NCBI RefSeq assembly: GCF_000971975.1
Contig: NZ_LAQO01000022.1
Coordinates: 1 to 64,000, forward strand
From: Paenibacillus algorifonticola
Lineage (GTDB): Bacteria; Bacillota; Bacilli; Paenibacillales; Paenibacillaceae
Length of the DNA: 64,000 nt
Direction: 5' to 3'
The notes under the pieces were generated by a model. It had not been told where the DNA came from, searched no databases, and saw only the letters and a program-made list of their open reading frames with translations. Position numbers and translations under genes: made by a program. Below, piece after piece: positions 18,183 through 26,366 of this stretch (positions within the stretch are counted from its first letter, which is position 1; each line of letters begins with the position of its first letter).

Positions 18183-18659
18183 TTAAGAGACGTAGAAAAT
18201 AATGCCATTGCCTTCCGTGGCTGCTTTGCTGTAGAAGCGTCCAATTTCGACGAAATTGGCGTATAAATAATCGAAAAATTCCTGCTCATCCTCATCGCTT
18301 ACGACAGGATAAACTGCATTTTCCACCAAGTCGGCGAGCGAATAACGTTCTCTGAAAGCAGCCTCCGAGATGGCACTGATGGCGATAGAAGCTTCGATTA
18401 CCTGCTCATGGTTCAAATAAAAGGAGCCAAACTCACTAAATTCCAGCCCTTGATCGTCCAGCATAGGTACTACATAGCCCATAGGTGGGGCTCCATTATG
18501 AATATCCTCGCATAACACATAGTGAATGGCCTGCCACGCTTTATCAATATCCAAGCTCTCAAAAGCATCTAGCGCCATATCCTCCATCAAAAGCTCACCT
18601 TGTGCAAGTTGTTCAATTTGCTCTTTGTGAACGGCCAAATAGATTCCTATCATTCCCAT
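18183..18659 (-). CDS. DUF1877 (YfbM-like) protein
   Basis: A protein of 158 residues from the preferred start at 18659, where GGGAG lies about nine bases upstream. An in-frame ATG at 18674 has no ribosome site. The N-terminus MGMIGIYLAV, the helix-rich acidic body (IDKAWQAIHYVL) and the C-terminal FDYLYANFVEIGRFY match the DUF1877 family, known from E. coli YfbM. No catalytic residues are recognised and no function is established. It converges on the rhodanese gene and shares its terminator. Confidence 0.82.
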   Translation of the reverse strand: MGMIGIYLAVHKEQIEQLAQGELLMEDMALDAFESLDIDKAWQAIHYVLCEDIHNGAPPMGYVVPMLDDQGLEFSEFGSFYLNHEQVIEASIAISAISEAAFRERYSLADLVENAVYPVVSDEDEQEFFDYLYANFVEIGRFYSKAATEGNGIIFYVS

Positions 18660-18769
18660 CAGGGACACTCCCATCTTTTGGTTTATTTAAACGATCTTCA
18701 CTGTTTTTGGACAGGTACTTATCATTTTATAATAAAGCAGCAAAAAATGGTTGTGTTTTAATTGGAGGA

Positions 18770-18808
18770 CTGTATAAAAAAATACAGACCGCCCTGTGTG
18801 GCGGTCTG
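18770..18808 (-). terminator. Terminator of the small secreted protein gene
   Basis: The arms CAGACCGCC and GGCGGTCTG are followed on the minus strand by TATTTTTTTA. They lie 10 bases after the stop of the gene at 18819. Confidence 0.85.
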
Positions 18809-18818
18809 ATAGATAAAT

Positions 18819-19121
18819 TTATGAGGTTACAGTAACAAACCAAGTCGAAAGAAGGACCCCGCTGGAACTGTAGCCACGAATTGTTGCGCTGCCAGTATTT
18901 AAAGCAGTAAGCCATCCAGATGAAGATACTGAAACAACAGATGTTCCTGATGCAACAACATAGCTATTCGCACCAATGAGTAACGTAGAATTTCCTTTTT
19001 TCAAAGTTATAAAGGTTGTTCCAGCTGCTGAAACCGTTGTTGGAGCTAATAATGCGAAGCTTGTAAAGGATGCAAGGGCTAAGGTTGTGGCAAGAAAAAT
19101 TTTTTGAATGGATTTTTTCAT
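18819..19121 (-). CDS. Small secreted protein with one Big2-like domain
   Basis: A protein of 100 residues. A clear signal peptide (MKKSIQKIF, hydrophobic core, AxA-type site near residue 33) leads to a single ~65-residue beta domain: VVSVSSSGWLTALNTGSATI is the core of bacterial Ig-like group 2 domains. There is no anchor motif, so it should be released or loosely wall-bound. AAGGAGG sits six bases before ATG. Further upstream, at 19142-19170, is a perfect 9-base inverted repeat (ATTTACTTA/TAAGTAAAT), either a 5' UTR hairpin or an operator. Big2 domains usually occur in large adhesins, so a lone one is unusual. The role is unknown. Confidence 0.75.
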   Translation of the reverse strand: MKKSIQKIFLATTLALASFTSFALLAPTTVSAAGTTFITLKKGNSTLLIGANSYVVASGTSVVSVSSSGWLTALNTGSATIRGYSSSGVLLSTWFVTVTS

Positions 19122-19141
19122 AAGAACCTCCTTTTTAATAT

Positions 19142-19170
19142 ATTTACTTAAATGGCAATAATAAGTAAAT
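19142..19170 (-). promoter_or_regulatory. Inverted repeat upstream of the Big2-like gene
   Basis: The perfect arms ATTTACTTA and TAAGTAAAT are separated by 11 bases, just above the ribosome site of the gene at 18819. It could be an mRNA-stabilising hairpin or a repressor site. Confidence 0.45.
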
Positions 19171-19298
19171 TCAATTTAATCATACAATATCAGTTTCTGC
19201 TTGCATAGAGGTGTATATTGTCGAATTAAGACTATTAACAGCGAACACATTCGTTTCCGATGAATGGAGTGCCACTTGCTTGAAGAGGCTACAATGGG

Positions 19299-19531
19299 CG
19301 CTGAATCCACACACCCGCAAAAAGCGCAACAAAGCCTGCTTGGCGAGATCGACTCAAGACAGTATGTTTCAATCCATGGGATCACACATAGTGCGACGGT
19401 TTGATGATAAAGATGGCAGCCTGAACGCATTAGTTACAATCTACGCACTTACATGGAGTGCGACGTAGGCGTCCCTATTCTTGGGAAGACCAATACAGGG
19501 TTTCAATCCACGCACTCACATAGAGTGCGAC
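19299..19531 (-). CRISPR. Decayed orphan type I-C CRISPR array (four repeats, three spacers)
   Basis: Four 32-base units lie at 19299-19330, 19366-19397, 19433-19464 and 19500-19531, exactly 67 bases apart, with three unrelated 35-base spacers. The last unit (GTTTCAATCCACGCACTC... ending AGAGTGCGAC) matches the known type I-C repeat read from the minus strand, ending GTGGATTGAAAC. The units diverge progressively to the left, the oldest (trailer) end in that orientation: the two middle ones carry a few changes each and the leftmost about eleven. A further shrunken half-repeat may lie at 19253-19274. No cas gene lies in the window, so the array is a relic or depends on cas genes elsewhere. Confidence 0.85.
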
Positions 19532-19711
19532 AGCGAAAAATACACAATTAATTCCATAATGGCATTAATGGTACATTTTTTCAACAAAAACAAATCAAGA
19601 AAAATGGGCCGAGGTATTGACTTTTACCAGAATAGCTCGTTTTCGACTTAATTCGACAAAATCTGAGGTGCGAGTGGTCTAGGGTTTTTATGTGAGCTTC
19701 ACATTCGCACC
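19532..19711 (-). promoter_or_regulatory. Probable CRISPR leader
   Basis: AT-rich sequence next to the best-preserved repeat, on the side expected for a type I-C leader. Its far end holds an inverted repeat (GGTGCGA at 19667-19673, TCGCACC at 19705-19711) that resembles a hairpin I recall in leaders of Bacillales type I-C arrays. No promoter boxes are certain. From 19712 to 19929 I see no gene and no recognisable cas2 end. Confidence 0.55.
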
Positions 19712-19929
19712 AAAAAAACGACCAGGGGATATTAGGCTTATCGAAATAAAAACGTATACGTATCACGCTTTTAAACACGCTTCTTTCTCTACTCGAAATA
19801 AGAGCTGCCTTCAAAGGACGGCAACGCCTGCTCACACTTTTTTACGCTTGATCCATATTGCCGCCCTCAGCCTGTACACATGTTGGCCCCATGCCGAACA
19901 TATGATGACAGAAAGGCTATAGATCATTA

Positions 19930-19949
19930 AGATCATTTTGAAATGATCT
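19930..19949. promoter_or_regulatory. Palindrome upstream of copA, candidate operator
   Basis: The arms AGATCATTT and AAATGATCT are separated by TG, 45 bases before the copA start. A third half-site (AGATCATTAA) precedes it directly. It does not match the CsoR or CueR consensus I know. Confidence 0.45.
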
Positions 19950-19994
19950 ACTATATTGCGTCGGCGGGTGTAATAGAAGGGCGAAAGGACGGGT

Positions 19995-22268
19995 GTGTCA
20001 TTGGAGCAGCATAATGAGAGTGAAAATAGCGTGACGATGCAATATGCAGTGGGTGGCATGAGCTGTACAGCATGCGCGGCACGAATTGAGAAAGCCGTGG
20101 GCAAAATGGAAGGCGTACATTCGGTCGCCGTCAGCTATCCGGCAAGAACGGCTTGGGTGCAGTTTGTGCCTGGGCGGATGCAGTCTGAGGAGATTATGGC
20201 AAAAATCGGACACATCGGCTTCCAGGCTTCGGCAGCCGAGCACAGCAAAGAGCAGTGGAAGCAGGAGCGCAGCGCCCTTGGCCTCCGGCTTATGATCTCG
20301 CTGCTGCTTACGCTGCCGCTGCTTGCTGGAATGACCCAGCATCTTCCGCTGCTTAGCGGGCTCCCAATTCCGGCTTGGCTGCTGCATCCATGGCTGCAGC
20401 TCGCGCTAGCTACAATCGTTCAATTCGTCATAGGATTGCCTTTTTATATTGGCGCTTACCATGCGCTGCGTTCGCGGGCAGCGAATATGGACGTGCTGGT
20501 AGCGGCAGGAACGTCCGCCGCCTATTTATACAGCCATTATATTGTTTTTTCTCGACTGCCGATTGGAGAAACGCTTGCCGCAGGGCATACGCTGCCGCTT
20601 TATTTTGAAACCTCGGCTGTCGTTATTAGCGCGGTGCTGCTCGGCAAATATTTGGAAATGACAGCTGCATCGCGGGCGCAGGATGAGGCAGGCGGGTACA
20701 ATCAATTGGAGGCGCAATCCGCAACGGTAGAACGGGCAGGCAAGTGGGTCAGCGTACAGACCGCTTTTGTACGGGAAGGCGAGATTGTGCGCATTGAACC
20801 GGGGGAGACTGTGCCGGTTGATGGCATCTTGATCAGCGGGGAAACCGATATGAATGAATCACTGCTGACAGGGGAAAGCTTGCCAGTCGTTAAACGAGTG
20901 GGAGACCGGATTTGGGCGGGAACAACGAACGTGGGAGCGATGCAACGCATCCGTACAACCGCTGCGGGTCATGCGACATTGCTTAGCCGCATTAGCGAGC
21001 TGCTTCGTCAGGCGCAGCGTTCCAAATCTGCGATTCAGCAGCAGGTGGACCGGGTGGCAGCTTGGTTCGTTCCGGCGATGCTCGCCCTTTCGGCTTTCAC
21101 CTTTGTGTTTTGGCTGGTGCTGCTGGATCCCGGCAACTGGCATCAAGCTTTCCGCTGCGGGGTCGCTGTTATGCTCGCCGCCTGTCCTTGTGCACTGGGG
21201 CTTGCCGCGCCCATTTCACTGGTTATTGCTTCTGGCCGCCTAGCGAAGCAGGGCATTGTGCTCAAACAAGCCGGGGCGCTGGAGCGACTCGCGCGGCTCA
21301 ATACGCTGCTGTTGGACAAAACCGGAACGCTCACCGAAGGTACCCCGCAAGTTAGCGCCGTATGGGCTGCGCCAAATCAGACGCGCTCGGCCGTGCTGCG
21401 TTTGGCCGCAGCCGCCGAAGCAGGTTCCACTCATCCGCTGGGGCAAGCGATAGGACGTGAAGCGGGGCGGGTAGGCTTGACGCCGCCAAGCGCGTCTGAA
21501 ACGGTTTATTTTCCCGGAAAAGGCGTTCAAGCGGTAGTGGAGCGAAGACGCATAACCGTCGGAAATGCAACCTTCGCGAAGGCCGAACAGTGGAAAGCGA
21601 ACGCGCAGGTCGCCGCAGCTTTAGCTGTTTTTTGCACAGAACGGGAAAAAAGAGGAGAAACGCTGTTATATGTAGCGGCAGATGGCCTTCTCATTGGGGG
21701 GATTTCGCTTGCGGATCGGGTTAAACCTCATTCTTTCGCTGCTGTTCAGCAGCTTCACCGTTATGGGCTCCAGGTGATGCTCGCAACAGGCGACCACCAA
21801 ATACCTGCCCAAAATGCCGCCCGCCAAGCAGGCATTATGCAAGTATACGCCGGACTGCTGCCTGAGCAGAAGCTGGAGCTGGTAGAGCAGCTTAAGCGTT
21901 CGGGCAAACGGGTCGGCATGGCTGGTGACGGCTGGAATGATGCGCCTGCGCTTGCTGCTGCCGACGTTGGCATTGCGATGGGCAATGGCACGGAAGCGGC
22001 GCTCGCCGCCGGACATTTAACGCTGCTTCAGCCACGTATGACCGCTATTGTTGATGCACTGGGCATAAGCCGGCTGACGGTGCGCAATATTAAGCAGAAC
22101 TTGCTGCTTGCCTTCCTATATAACAGCAGTATTGTGCCGTTCGCCGCCTTCGGTCTGCTTGAGCCATGGATGGCAGGGGCAGCGATGGCGCTGAGCTCCG
22201 TGTCTGTAGTCGGAAATGCGATGCGGCTGAGCTATATTTTGCGGCGGCACAAGCAACCTTCCGCTTAG
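19995..22268 (+). CDS. copA: Copper-exporting P1B-type ATPase
   Basis: A 757-residue Cu+ efflux pump of the plasma membrane. One N-terminal heavy-metal domain has GMSCTAC (Cys24, Cys27). The membrane metal site is CPC at 397-399, the phosphorylated Asp is D441 in DKTGTLTE, and the hinge is GDGWNDAPAL. YN in helix 7 (FLYNSS) and MALSSVSVV in helix 8 mark the Cu(I) subgroup P1B-1 rather than Zn/Cd pumps. GTG at 19995 follows GAAAGGA. No CopZ chaperone or CsoR regulator gene is adjacent, unlike many Bacillales copA loci. A palindrome lies upstream. It ends shortly before the B12 uptake cluster. Confidence 0.92.
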   Translation: MSLEQHNESENSVTMQYAVGGMSCTACAARIEKAVGKMEGVHSVAVSYPARTAWVQFVPGRMQSEEIMAKIGHIGFQASAAEHSKEQWKQERSALGLRLMISLLLTLPLLAGMTQHLPLLSGLPIPAWLLHPWLQLALATIVQFVIGLPFYIGAYHALRSRAANMDVLVAAGTSAAYLYSHYIVFSRLPIGETLAAGHTLPLYFETSAVVISAVLLGKYLEMTAASRAQDEAGGYNQLEAQSATVERAGKWVSVQTAFVREGEIVRIEPGETVPVDGILISGETDMNESLLTGESLPVVKRVGDRIWAGTTNVGAMQRIRTTAAGHATLLSRISELLRQAQRSKSAIQQQVDRVAAWFVPAMLALSAFTFVFWLVLLDPGNWHQAFRCGVAVMLAACPCALGLAAPISLVIASGRLAKQGIVLKQAGALERLARLNTLLLDKTGTLTEGTPQVSAVWAAPNQTRSAVLRLAAAAEAGSTHPLGQAIGREAGRVGLTPPSASETVYFPGKGVQAVVERRRITVGNATFAKAEQWKANAQVAAALAVFCTEREKRGETLLYVAADGLLIGGISLADRVKPHSFAAVQQLHRYGLQVMLATGDHQIPAQNAARQAGIMQVYAGLLPEQKLELVEQLKRSGKRVGMAGDGWNDAPALAAADVGIAMGNGTEAALAAGHLTLLQPRMTAIVDALGISRLTVRNIKQNLLLAFLYNSSIVPFAAFGLLEPWMAGAAMALSSVSVVGNAMRLSYILRRHKQPSA

Positions 22269-22275
22269 TGCAAGG

Positions 22276-22305
22276 TGGACAAATACGGAAAAACGATGGT
22301 ATAGT
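22276..22305 (+). promoter_or_regulatory. Candidate sigma-A promoter for the corrinoid cluster leader
   Basis: TGGACA (22276-22281), an 18-base spacer and TATAGT (22300-22305) begin only seven bases after the copA stop. Transcripts would run through the hairpin at 22357-22391 before btuF. No B12-box is seen in this leader. Confidence 0.4.
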
Positions 22306-22356
22306 TACTACGTCTAACCTACATAATGATGAGGGCCAGCGCCAAGCAGGGATACC

Positions 22357-22391
22357 GCATTTTCGGCACAGCTGCCGCGAATGCTTTTTTT
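22357..22391 (+). terminator. Terminator or attenuator between copA and btuF
   Basis: The arms GCATT..CGGCA and TGCCG..AATGC have a 2x2 internal bulge and are followed by seven T. It ends copA. If the promoter at 22276 is real, it also acts as an attenuator for the btuF cluster. Confidence 0.75.
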
Positions 22392-22461
22392 ATGCCTGAT
22401 TAGCCTGAACGAGCCCTCCGCTTGGAGAGAACAAACCATTTTAGAGGAGTGTATATGATTA

Positions 22462-23439
22462 ATGAAAGTTAAAATGAATCACATGCTGAAAACAAGCCTT
22501 GCCATTTGGCTGATTGCGATGCTAACGCTGCTTGCCGCTTGCGGCGGTGCGGTGAACAATAATAAGGAATCTACTGCACCATCTATCGCGCCTTCTGCAT
22601 CTCCTTCCGCAGAGACGGGTGCCGCATATCCGCTCACCGTAACCGATGCGACGGATACAAAGCTGACCTTCGAGCAGACGCCTGAAAAAATCGTGACGCT
22701 TGTGCCAAGCGAGACAGAAGTTGTTTTTGCTGTAGGAGCAGGCAAGCAGGTAGTCGGCGTGGATCAGTACAGCAACTATCCAGAAGAAGCGAATGATATT
22801 GAGAAAATTGGCGATATGACGACGAATATCGAGGCGGTTGTAAAGCTAAACCCGGATCTTGTGCTTGCATCCTCCAGCATGAATGGCGATGCAATTGTCA
22901 AGCTGCGCGAATTGAATATTCCGGTATTTGCCTCCGATTCGAAAACATATGGCGAAACGATTGCCCATATTGAGACGGTCGGCCAAATTTTGAACCATGT
23001 GAAGGATGCCGAAGCAGTTGCTGAACATATGCGTGATGTGATGAATCAGGTCATGAATGCGGTGAAGGATGCGCCAGCGAAAAAGGTATATTTGGAGTTC
23101 AGCCCTGGCTACACAGCGGGCTCGGGGACGTTTTTGGACGAGCTGCTGACGATGGCTGGCGGCAGGAACGTAGCGGGCTCGAAGGAAGGCTGGTATGAAG
23201 TCAGCGCCGAAGAGATCGTTAAGCAAAATCCGGAAATCATCATCTATCCGGATATGAAGGTAAAACCGAACCCAATTGTTACAGCGATGGACAGTCGTGC
23301 AGGCTGGAACGTCATTGACGCGGTGAAAAATAAGCAGGTTATCGCGGTAGCGGAAGATCCGCTCGTTCGTGTAGGCCCGCGGCTTGCCGATGGCTTGCTG
23401 GAGATAGCGAAGGCTGTTCATCCAGACCTCGTTAAATAG
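22462..23439 (+). CDS. btuF: Corrinoid ABC transporter substrate-binding lipoprotein
   Basis: A 325-residue class III (helical-backbone) binding protein. A signal peptide ends in the lipobox LLAAC, so it is lipid-anchored outside the membrane. A Ser/Pro-rich linker follows. The fold motifs FEQTPEKIVTLVPSETEVVFAVG and VKLNPDLVLASS are typical of BtuF/FecB-like receptors. The family includes siderophore receptors, but the position in front of nine B12 genes makes corrinoid the likely ligand. ATG at 22462 with AGAGGAGTG upstream is chosen because the ATG at 22456 runs into a stop at once. The permease gene follows after 3 bases. Confidence 0.85.
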   Translation: MKVKMNHMLKTSLAIWLIAMLTLLAACGGAVNNNKESTAPSIAPSASPSAETGAAYPLTVTDATDTKLTFEQTPEKIVTLVPSETEVVFAVGAGKQVVGVDQYSNYPEEANDIEKIGDMTTNIEAVVKLNPDLVLASSSMNGDAIVKLRELNIPVFASDSKTYGETIAHIETVGQILNHVKDAEAVAEHMRDVMNQVMNAVKDAPAKKVYLEFSPGYTAGSGTFLDELLTMAGGRNVAGSKEGWYEVSAEEIVKQNPEIIIYPDMKVKPNPIVTAMDSRAGWNVIDAVKNKQVIAVAEDPLVRVGPRLADGLLEIAKAVHPDLVK

Positions 23440-23442
23440 CAG

Positions 23443-24477
23443 ATGAGACATCAATGGTTAGGCTACGGAGGAGCAGCAGTGCTCCTTCTTGCTGTGTCTA
23501 TTATAGCGAGCTTGTCGATTGGCTCCGCAGGTATTTCCTTTACCGATGTGTGGGGCATTTTGCTGCACCAGCTGCCATGGCTTAGAGACCAGCCGGTTAG
23601 CTGGAGCGAAGGGGAAATTGCGATTGTTACGCAGGTCAGGCTGTCACGGGTGCTGCTGGCGGTGCTTGTAGGCGCTTGTCTGGCACTGGCGGGAAGCGGT
23701 TTTCAGGGGGTTCTGCGCAATCCGCTAGCAGATCCTTATACGCTCGGGGTTGCTTCCGGCAGCTCGGTTGGTGCCGCGGCATTGATTTTATTCGGCTACC
23801 AGGCGGCAGTAGGCATCTGGACGATTCCAATCGTCGCTTTCATAACGGGAATGACGACGCTATTGGTCGTTTTCTGGCTGGCGCGCAGCTCGGCTGGGCT
23901 GCAGTTGGAAACGCTTATATTATCCGGCGTTATCATCCAGGCCTTCCTCGGAGCTTTCGTATCGTTCATGGTTTCGCTGTCCAACAGCGTAGTGAATCAG
24001 ATTTTGTTTTGGCTAATGGGCTCGCTGACGATGAAAAGCTGGGCGAACGTCTATATGCTAATTCCTTTTCTTATTATCGGGGTCATTGTGCTGATTGCAT
24101 ATGCGCAGCATTTGAATGTTTTTCTGCTTGGTGAGGGGCAGGCAGCGCATCTAGGCATTCGGGTAGAGCGTACGAAGCTGGTCGTGCTGGCTTGCTCGAC
24201 GCTGCTGACAGCGGCTGCCGTATCGGTGGCGGGCGTAATTGGCTTCGTCGGTCTCGTCGTACCCCATGTGATTCGCCTGATCGTTGGTCCGGACTATCGT
24301 TTGCTCATTCCACTATCCGCATTTGGCGGGGGCATATTTGTGCTCTGGGCAGATACGCTGGCCCGTATGGCACTTAGTCCGAAGGAAATTCCGCTAGGAG
24401 TAGTAACTGCGCTGATCGGTGCGCCGTTTTTCGCTTATTTGCTGCATCGGCGCAAGCGGCTGGAAGGAGGGGCATGA
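23443..24477 (+). CDS. btuC: Corrinoid ABC transporter permease (FecCD family)
   Basis: A 344-residue permease with about ten helices. The family sequences ARLSRVLLAVLVGACLALAGSGFQGVLRNPLADPYTLG-like (VRLSRVLLAVLV, GSGFQGVLRNPLA) and the late GFVGLVVPHVIRLIVGPDYR are diagnostic of the BtuC/FecCD class. The latter is the loop contacting the ATPase. It overlaps the ATPase gene by four bases. It forms a 2:2:1 importer with the neighbouring btuD and btuF products by family analogy. Confidence 0.9.
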   Translation: MRHQWLGYGGAAVLLLAVSIIASLSIGSAGISFTDVWGILLHQLPWLRDQPVSWSEGEIAIVTQVRLSRVLLAVLVGACLALAGSGFQGVLRNPLADPYTLGVASGSSVGAAALILFGYQAAVGIWTIPIVAFITGMTTLLVVFWLARSSAGLQLETLILSGVIIQAFLGAFVSFMVSLSNSVVNQILFWLMGSLTMKSWANVYMLIPFLIIGVIVLIAYAQHLNVFLLGEGQAAHLGIRVERTKLVVLACSTLLTAAAVSVAGVIGFVGLVVPHVIRLIVGPDYRLLIPLSAFGGGIFVLWADTLARMALSPKEIPLGVVTALIGAPFFAYLLHRRKRLEGGA

Positions 24478-25286
24478 TGGCTATCATGCTTGAAGCGCGT
24501 CAACTGGGTACCACAATTCGTGGGAGAAACGTGCTGAACGACTTGACCTTTTCCTTTCAAAAAGGGTATACATACGGCATTATCGGACCAAATGGCGTCG
24601 GAAAATCCACCTTGTTGAAGCTGCTTTCCGGCGTATTGCCTCCTTCGCAAGGTGATATTTTTCTGGAGGGGCGCAGCATTGCCGCCTATTCACGCAAGGA
24701 GGCGGCACGCAAGCTTGCGGTGCTCCAGCAGGGTGTGCTGCCGCCGATAGGTTTTACGGTGCGTGAAGTGATCGAAATGGGACGCTTTCCCTACCAAAAT
24801 TGGTTCGGTAACGAAGCTGTCGACTGCTCGCCGATTATTAATCAGGCGATAGCAGCAATGGGACTTGAAAAGCTGGAGCAGCGCAAAATGGCCGAGCTAA
24901 GCGGCGGCGAACGGCAGCGCGTCGCACTGGCCAAAGTGATTGTGCAGCAAGCGGAAGTCATTTTGCTAGACGAGCCGACGACCTATTTGGATATCGGCTA
25001 CCAAATTCAATTGCTGGATACGGTAAAGAGCTGGCAGCGTGAGCAGGGCATTACCGTTGTATCCGTGCTGCATGATTTAAATTTAGCCGCTTTATATTGC
25101 GATGAGGTGCTGGTGCTGCATCGGGGGAGGATCGCTGCTTTGGGCAAGCCGCAGCATATCTATACGACGGAGCTGATTCGCGAGGTATACGGCGCTGAGG
25201 CTTCGATTATGAATCATCCGTTAACAGGGGCGCCGCAAATTTTGCTTGCGCCCAATGTGCGAATAAACAATGGGGAGCTGGAATGA
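24474..25286 (+). CDS. btuD: Corrinoid ABC transporter ATP-binding protein
   Basis: A 270-residue ATPase of the FecE/BtuD class. Walker A is GPNGVGKST, the Q-loop is VLQQG, the signature LSGGERQRV, and Walker B VILLDEPTTYLDI, with the switch His in VLHDLNLA. The first Met codon is followed by a second (ATGATGG), and either may be used. The cobT frame begins just before its end. Substrate assignment comes from the operon. Confidence 0.9.
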   Translation: MMAIMLEARQLGTTIRGRNVLNDLTFSFQKGYTYGIIGPNGVGKSTLLKLLSGVLPPSQGDIFLEGRSIAAYSRKEAARKLAVLQQGVLPPIGFTVREVIEMGRFPYQNWFGNEAVDCSPIINQAIAAMGLEKLEQRKMAELSGGERQRVALAKVIVQQAEVILLDEPTTYLDIGYQIQLLDTVKSWQREQGITVVSVLHDLNLAALYCDEVLVLHRGRIAALGKPQHIYTTELIREVYGAEASIMNHPLTGAPQILLAPNVRINNGELE

Positions 25287-25290
25287 AGTG

Positions 25291-26355
25291 ATGAAGGACG
25301 AATTGTGCATGCTGCTGGCGAATGCCATCGGGAGAATTCAGGCGTTTAATGAACAGGAGGCAGAGGCGGCAAGACGCCATTCTGACCAATTGACGAAGCC
25401 TCCGGGCAGTTTGGGCAAGCTTGAAGATGTTGCCTGCCAGCTGGCCGGAATTTCGGGGGAGCGCTGGCCAGATATGGAGCGCAAAGCGGTCATTATTATG
25501 GCTGGCGACCATGGCGTGTGCGAGGAAGGGGTTAGTGCCTTTCCACAAGCGGTAACCCCTCAGATGGTGCTGAATTTCTTGAATGGCGGCGCAGCGGTCA
25601 ACGTACTCGCCCGCCAGGCGGGAGCTGACGTGTATTGTGTCGATATTGGCGTGAATGCAGAGCTGGCGCATCCGAATCTTTTAAGCCGCAAGGTCATGTA
25701 TGGAACCGCCAATATGGCGAAAGGCGCTGCGATGACGAAAGAGCAGTCCATTAGAGCTATTTTGACAGGTATAGAAGTGGTGGATGAGCTTTACGAAAAA
25801 GGCTACCGGGCCTTTGCGATAGGAGAAATGGGCATCGGCAATACGACGGCTAGCGCTGCGATTACGGCGGTGCTGACAGGACTTCCGCCTGAAGAAACCG
25901 TTGGCAGAGGAACAGGTATTAATGATGAGGCTTGGAAAAACAAAGTCGAGGTTGTTAAACGGGCTATCGCGGTTAATGCACCAGATGCGCTGGACCCTTT
26001 CGACGTATTGATGAAGCTGGGCGGTGTTGAAATCGCTGGGCTGGTCGGCGTTATTATTGGAGCGGCAGCAAATAGCTGTCCGGTCGTTATTGACGGCTAT
26101 ATTTCCTCTGTCGCAGCGCTGGTCGCCTCGCGTATTTCCGATAAAACGAAGCCAAGCATGATCGCGTCCCATCTTTCCTATGAGCAGGGTCATGCGAAGC
26201 TGCTGAAAGCCATTGGCTTAAGCCCAATGATTCATATGGATATGCGGCTCGGAGAAGGTACAGGTGCGGTATTATGCTTCCATTTTATCGATGCAGCATT
26301 AAAGCTCATGCAGGAAATGGCCACTTTTGAAAGTGCAGGGGTATCGAAAGCGTAG
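25291..26355 (+). CDS. cobT: Nicotinate-nucleotide:dimethylbenzimidazole phosphoribosyltransferase
   Basis: A 354-residue cytosolic enzyme that activates the lower-ligand base, giving alpha-ribazole phosphate from nicotinate mononucleotide and dimethylbenzimidazole (or another base). SDQLTKPPGSLGKLE near the N-terminus and GDHGVCEEGVSAFPQAVT are family signatures. RLGEGTGAVL near the C-terminus carries the catalytic Glu. An in-frame ATG at 25270 lies inside btuD without a ribosome site, so ATG 25291 is chosen. No gene for making dimethylbenzimidazole (bluB) is nearby. Confidence 0.93.
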   Translation: MKDELCMLLANAIGRIQAFNEQEAEAARRHSDQLTKPPGSLGKLEDVACQLAGISGERWPDMERKAVIIMAGDHGVCEEGVSAFPQAVTPQMVLNFLNGGAAVNVLARQAGADVYCVDIGVNAELAHPNLLSRKVMYGTANMAKGAAMTKEQSIRAILTGIEVVDELYEKGYRAFAIGEMGIGNTTASAAITAVLTGLPPEETVGRGTGINDEAWKNKVEVVKRAIAVNAPDALDPFDVLMKLGGVEIAGLVGVIIGAAANSCPVVIDGYISSVAALVASRISDKTKPSMIASHLSYEQGHAKLLKAIGLSPMIHMDMRLGEGTGAVLCFHFIDAALKLMQEMATFESAGVSKA

Positions 26356-26366
26356 GTGAAGCTGAA

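Noticed and set aside
19581-19922. Open frames on both strands between the CRISPR array and copA
   Set aside because: No ribosome site or recognisable family; they overlap the leader and look like chance frames in AT-rich DNA.
22269-22461. Second cobalamin riboswitch before btuF
   Set aside because: The B12-box, GCCACTG and AATAGGGAA blocks are absent.
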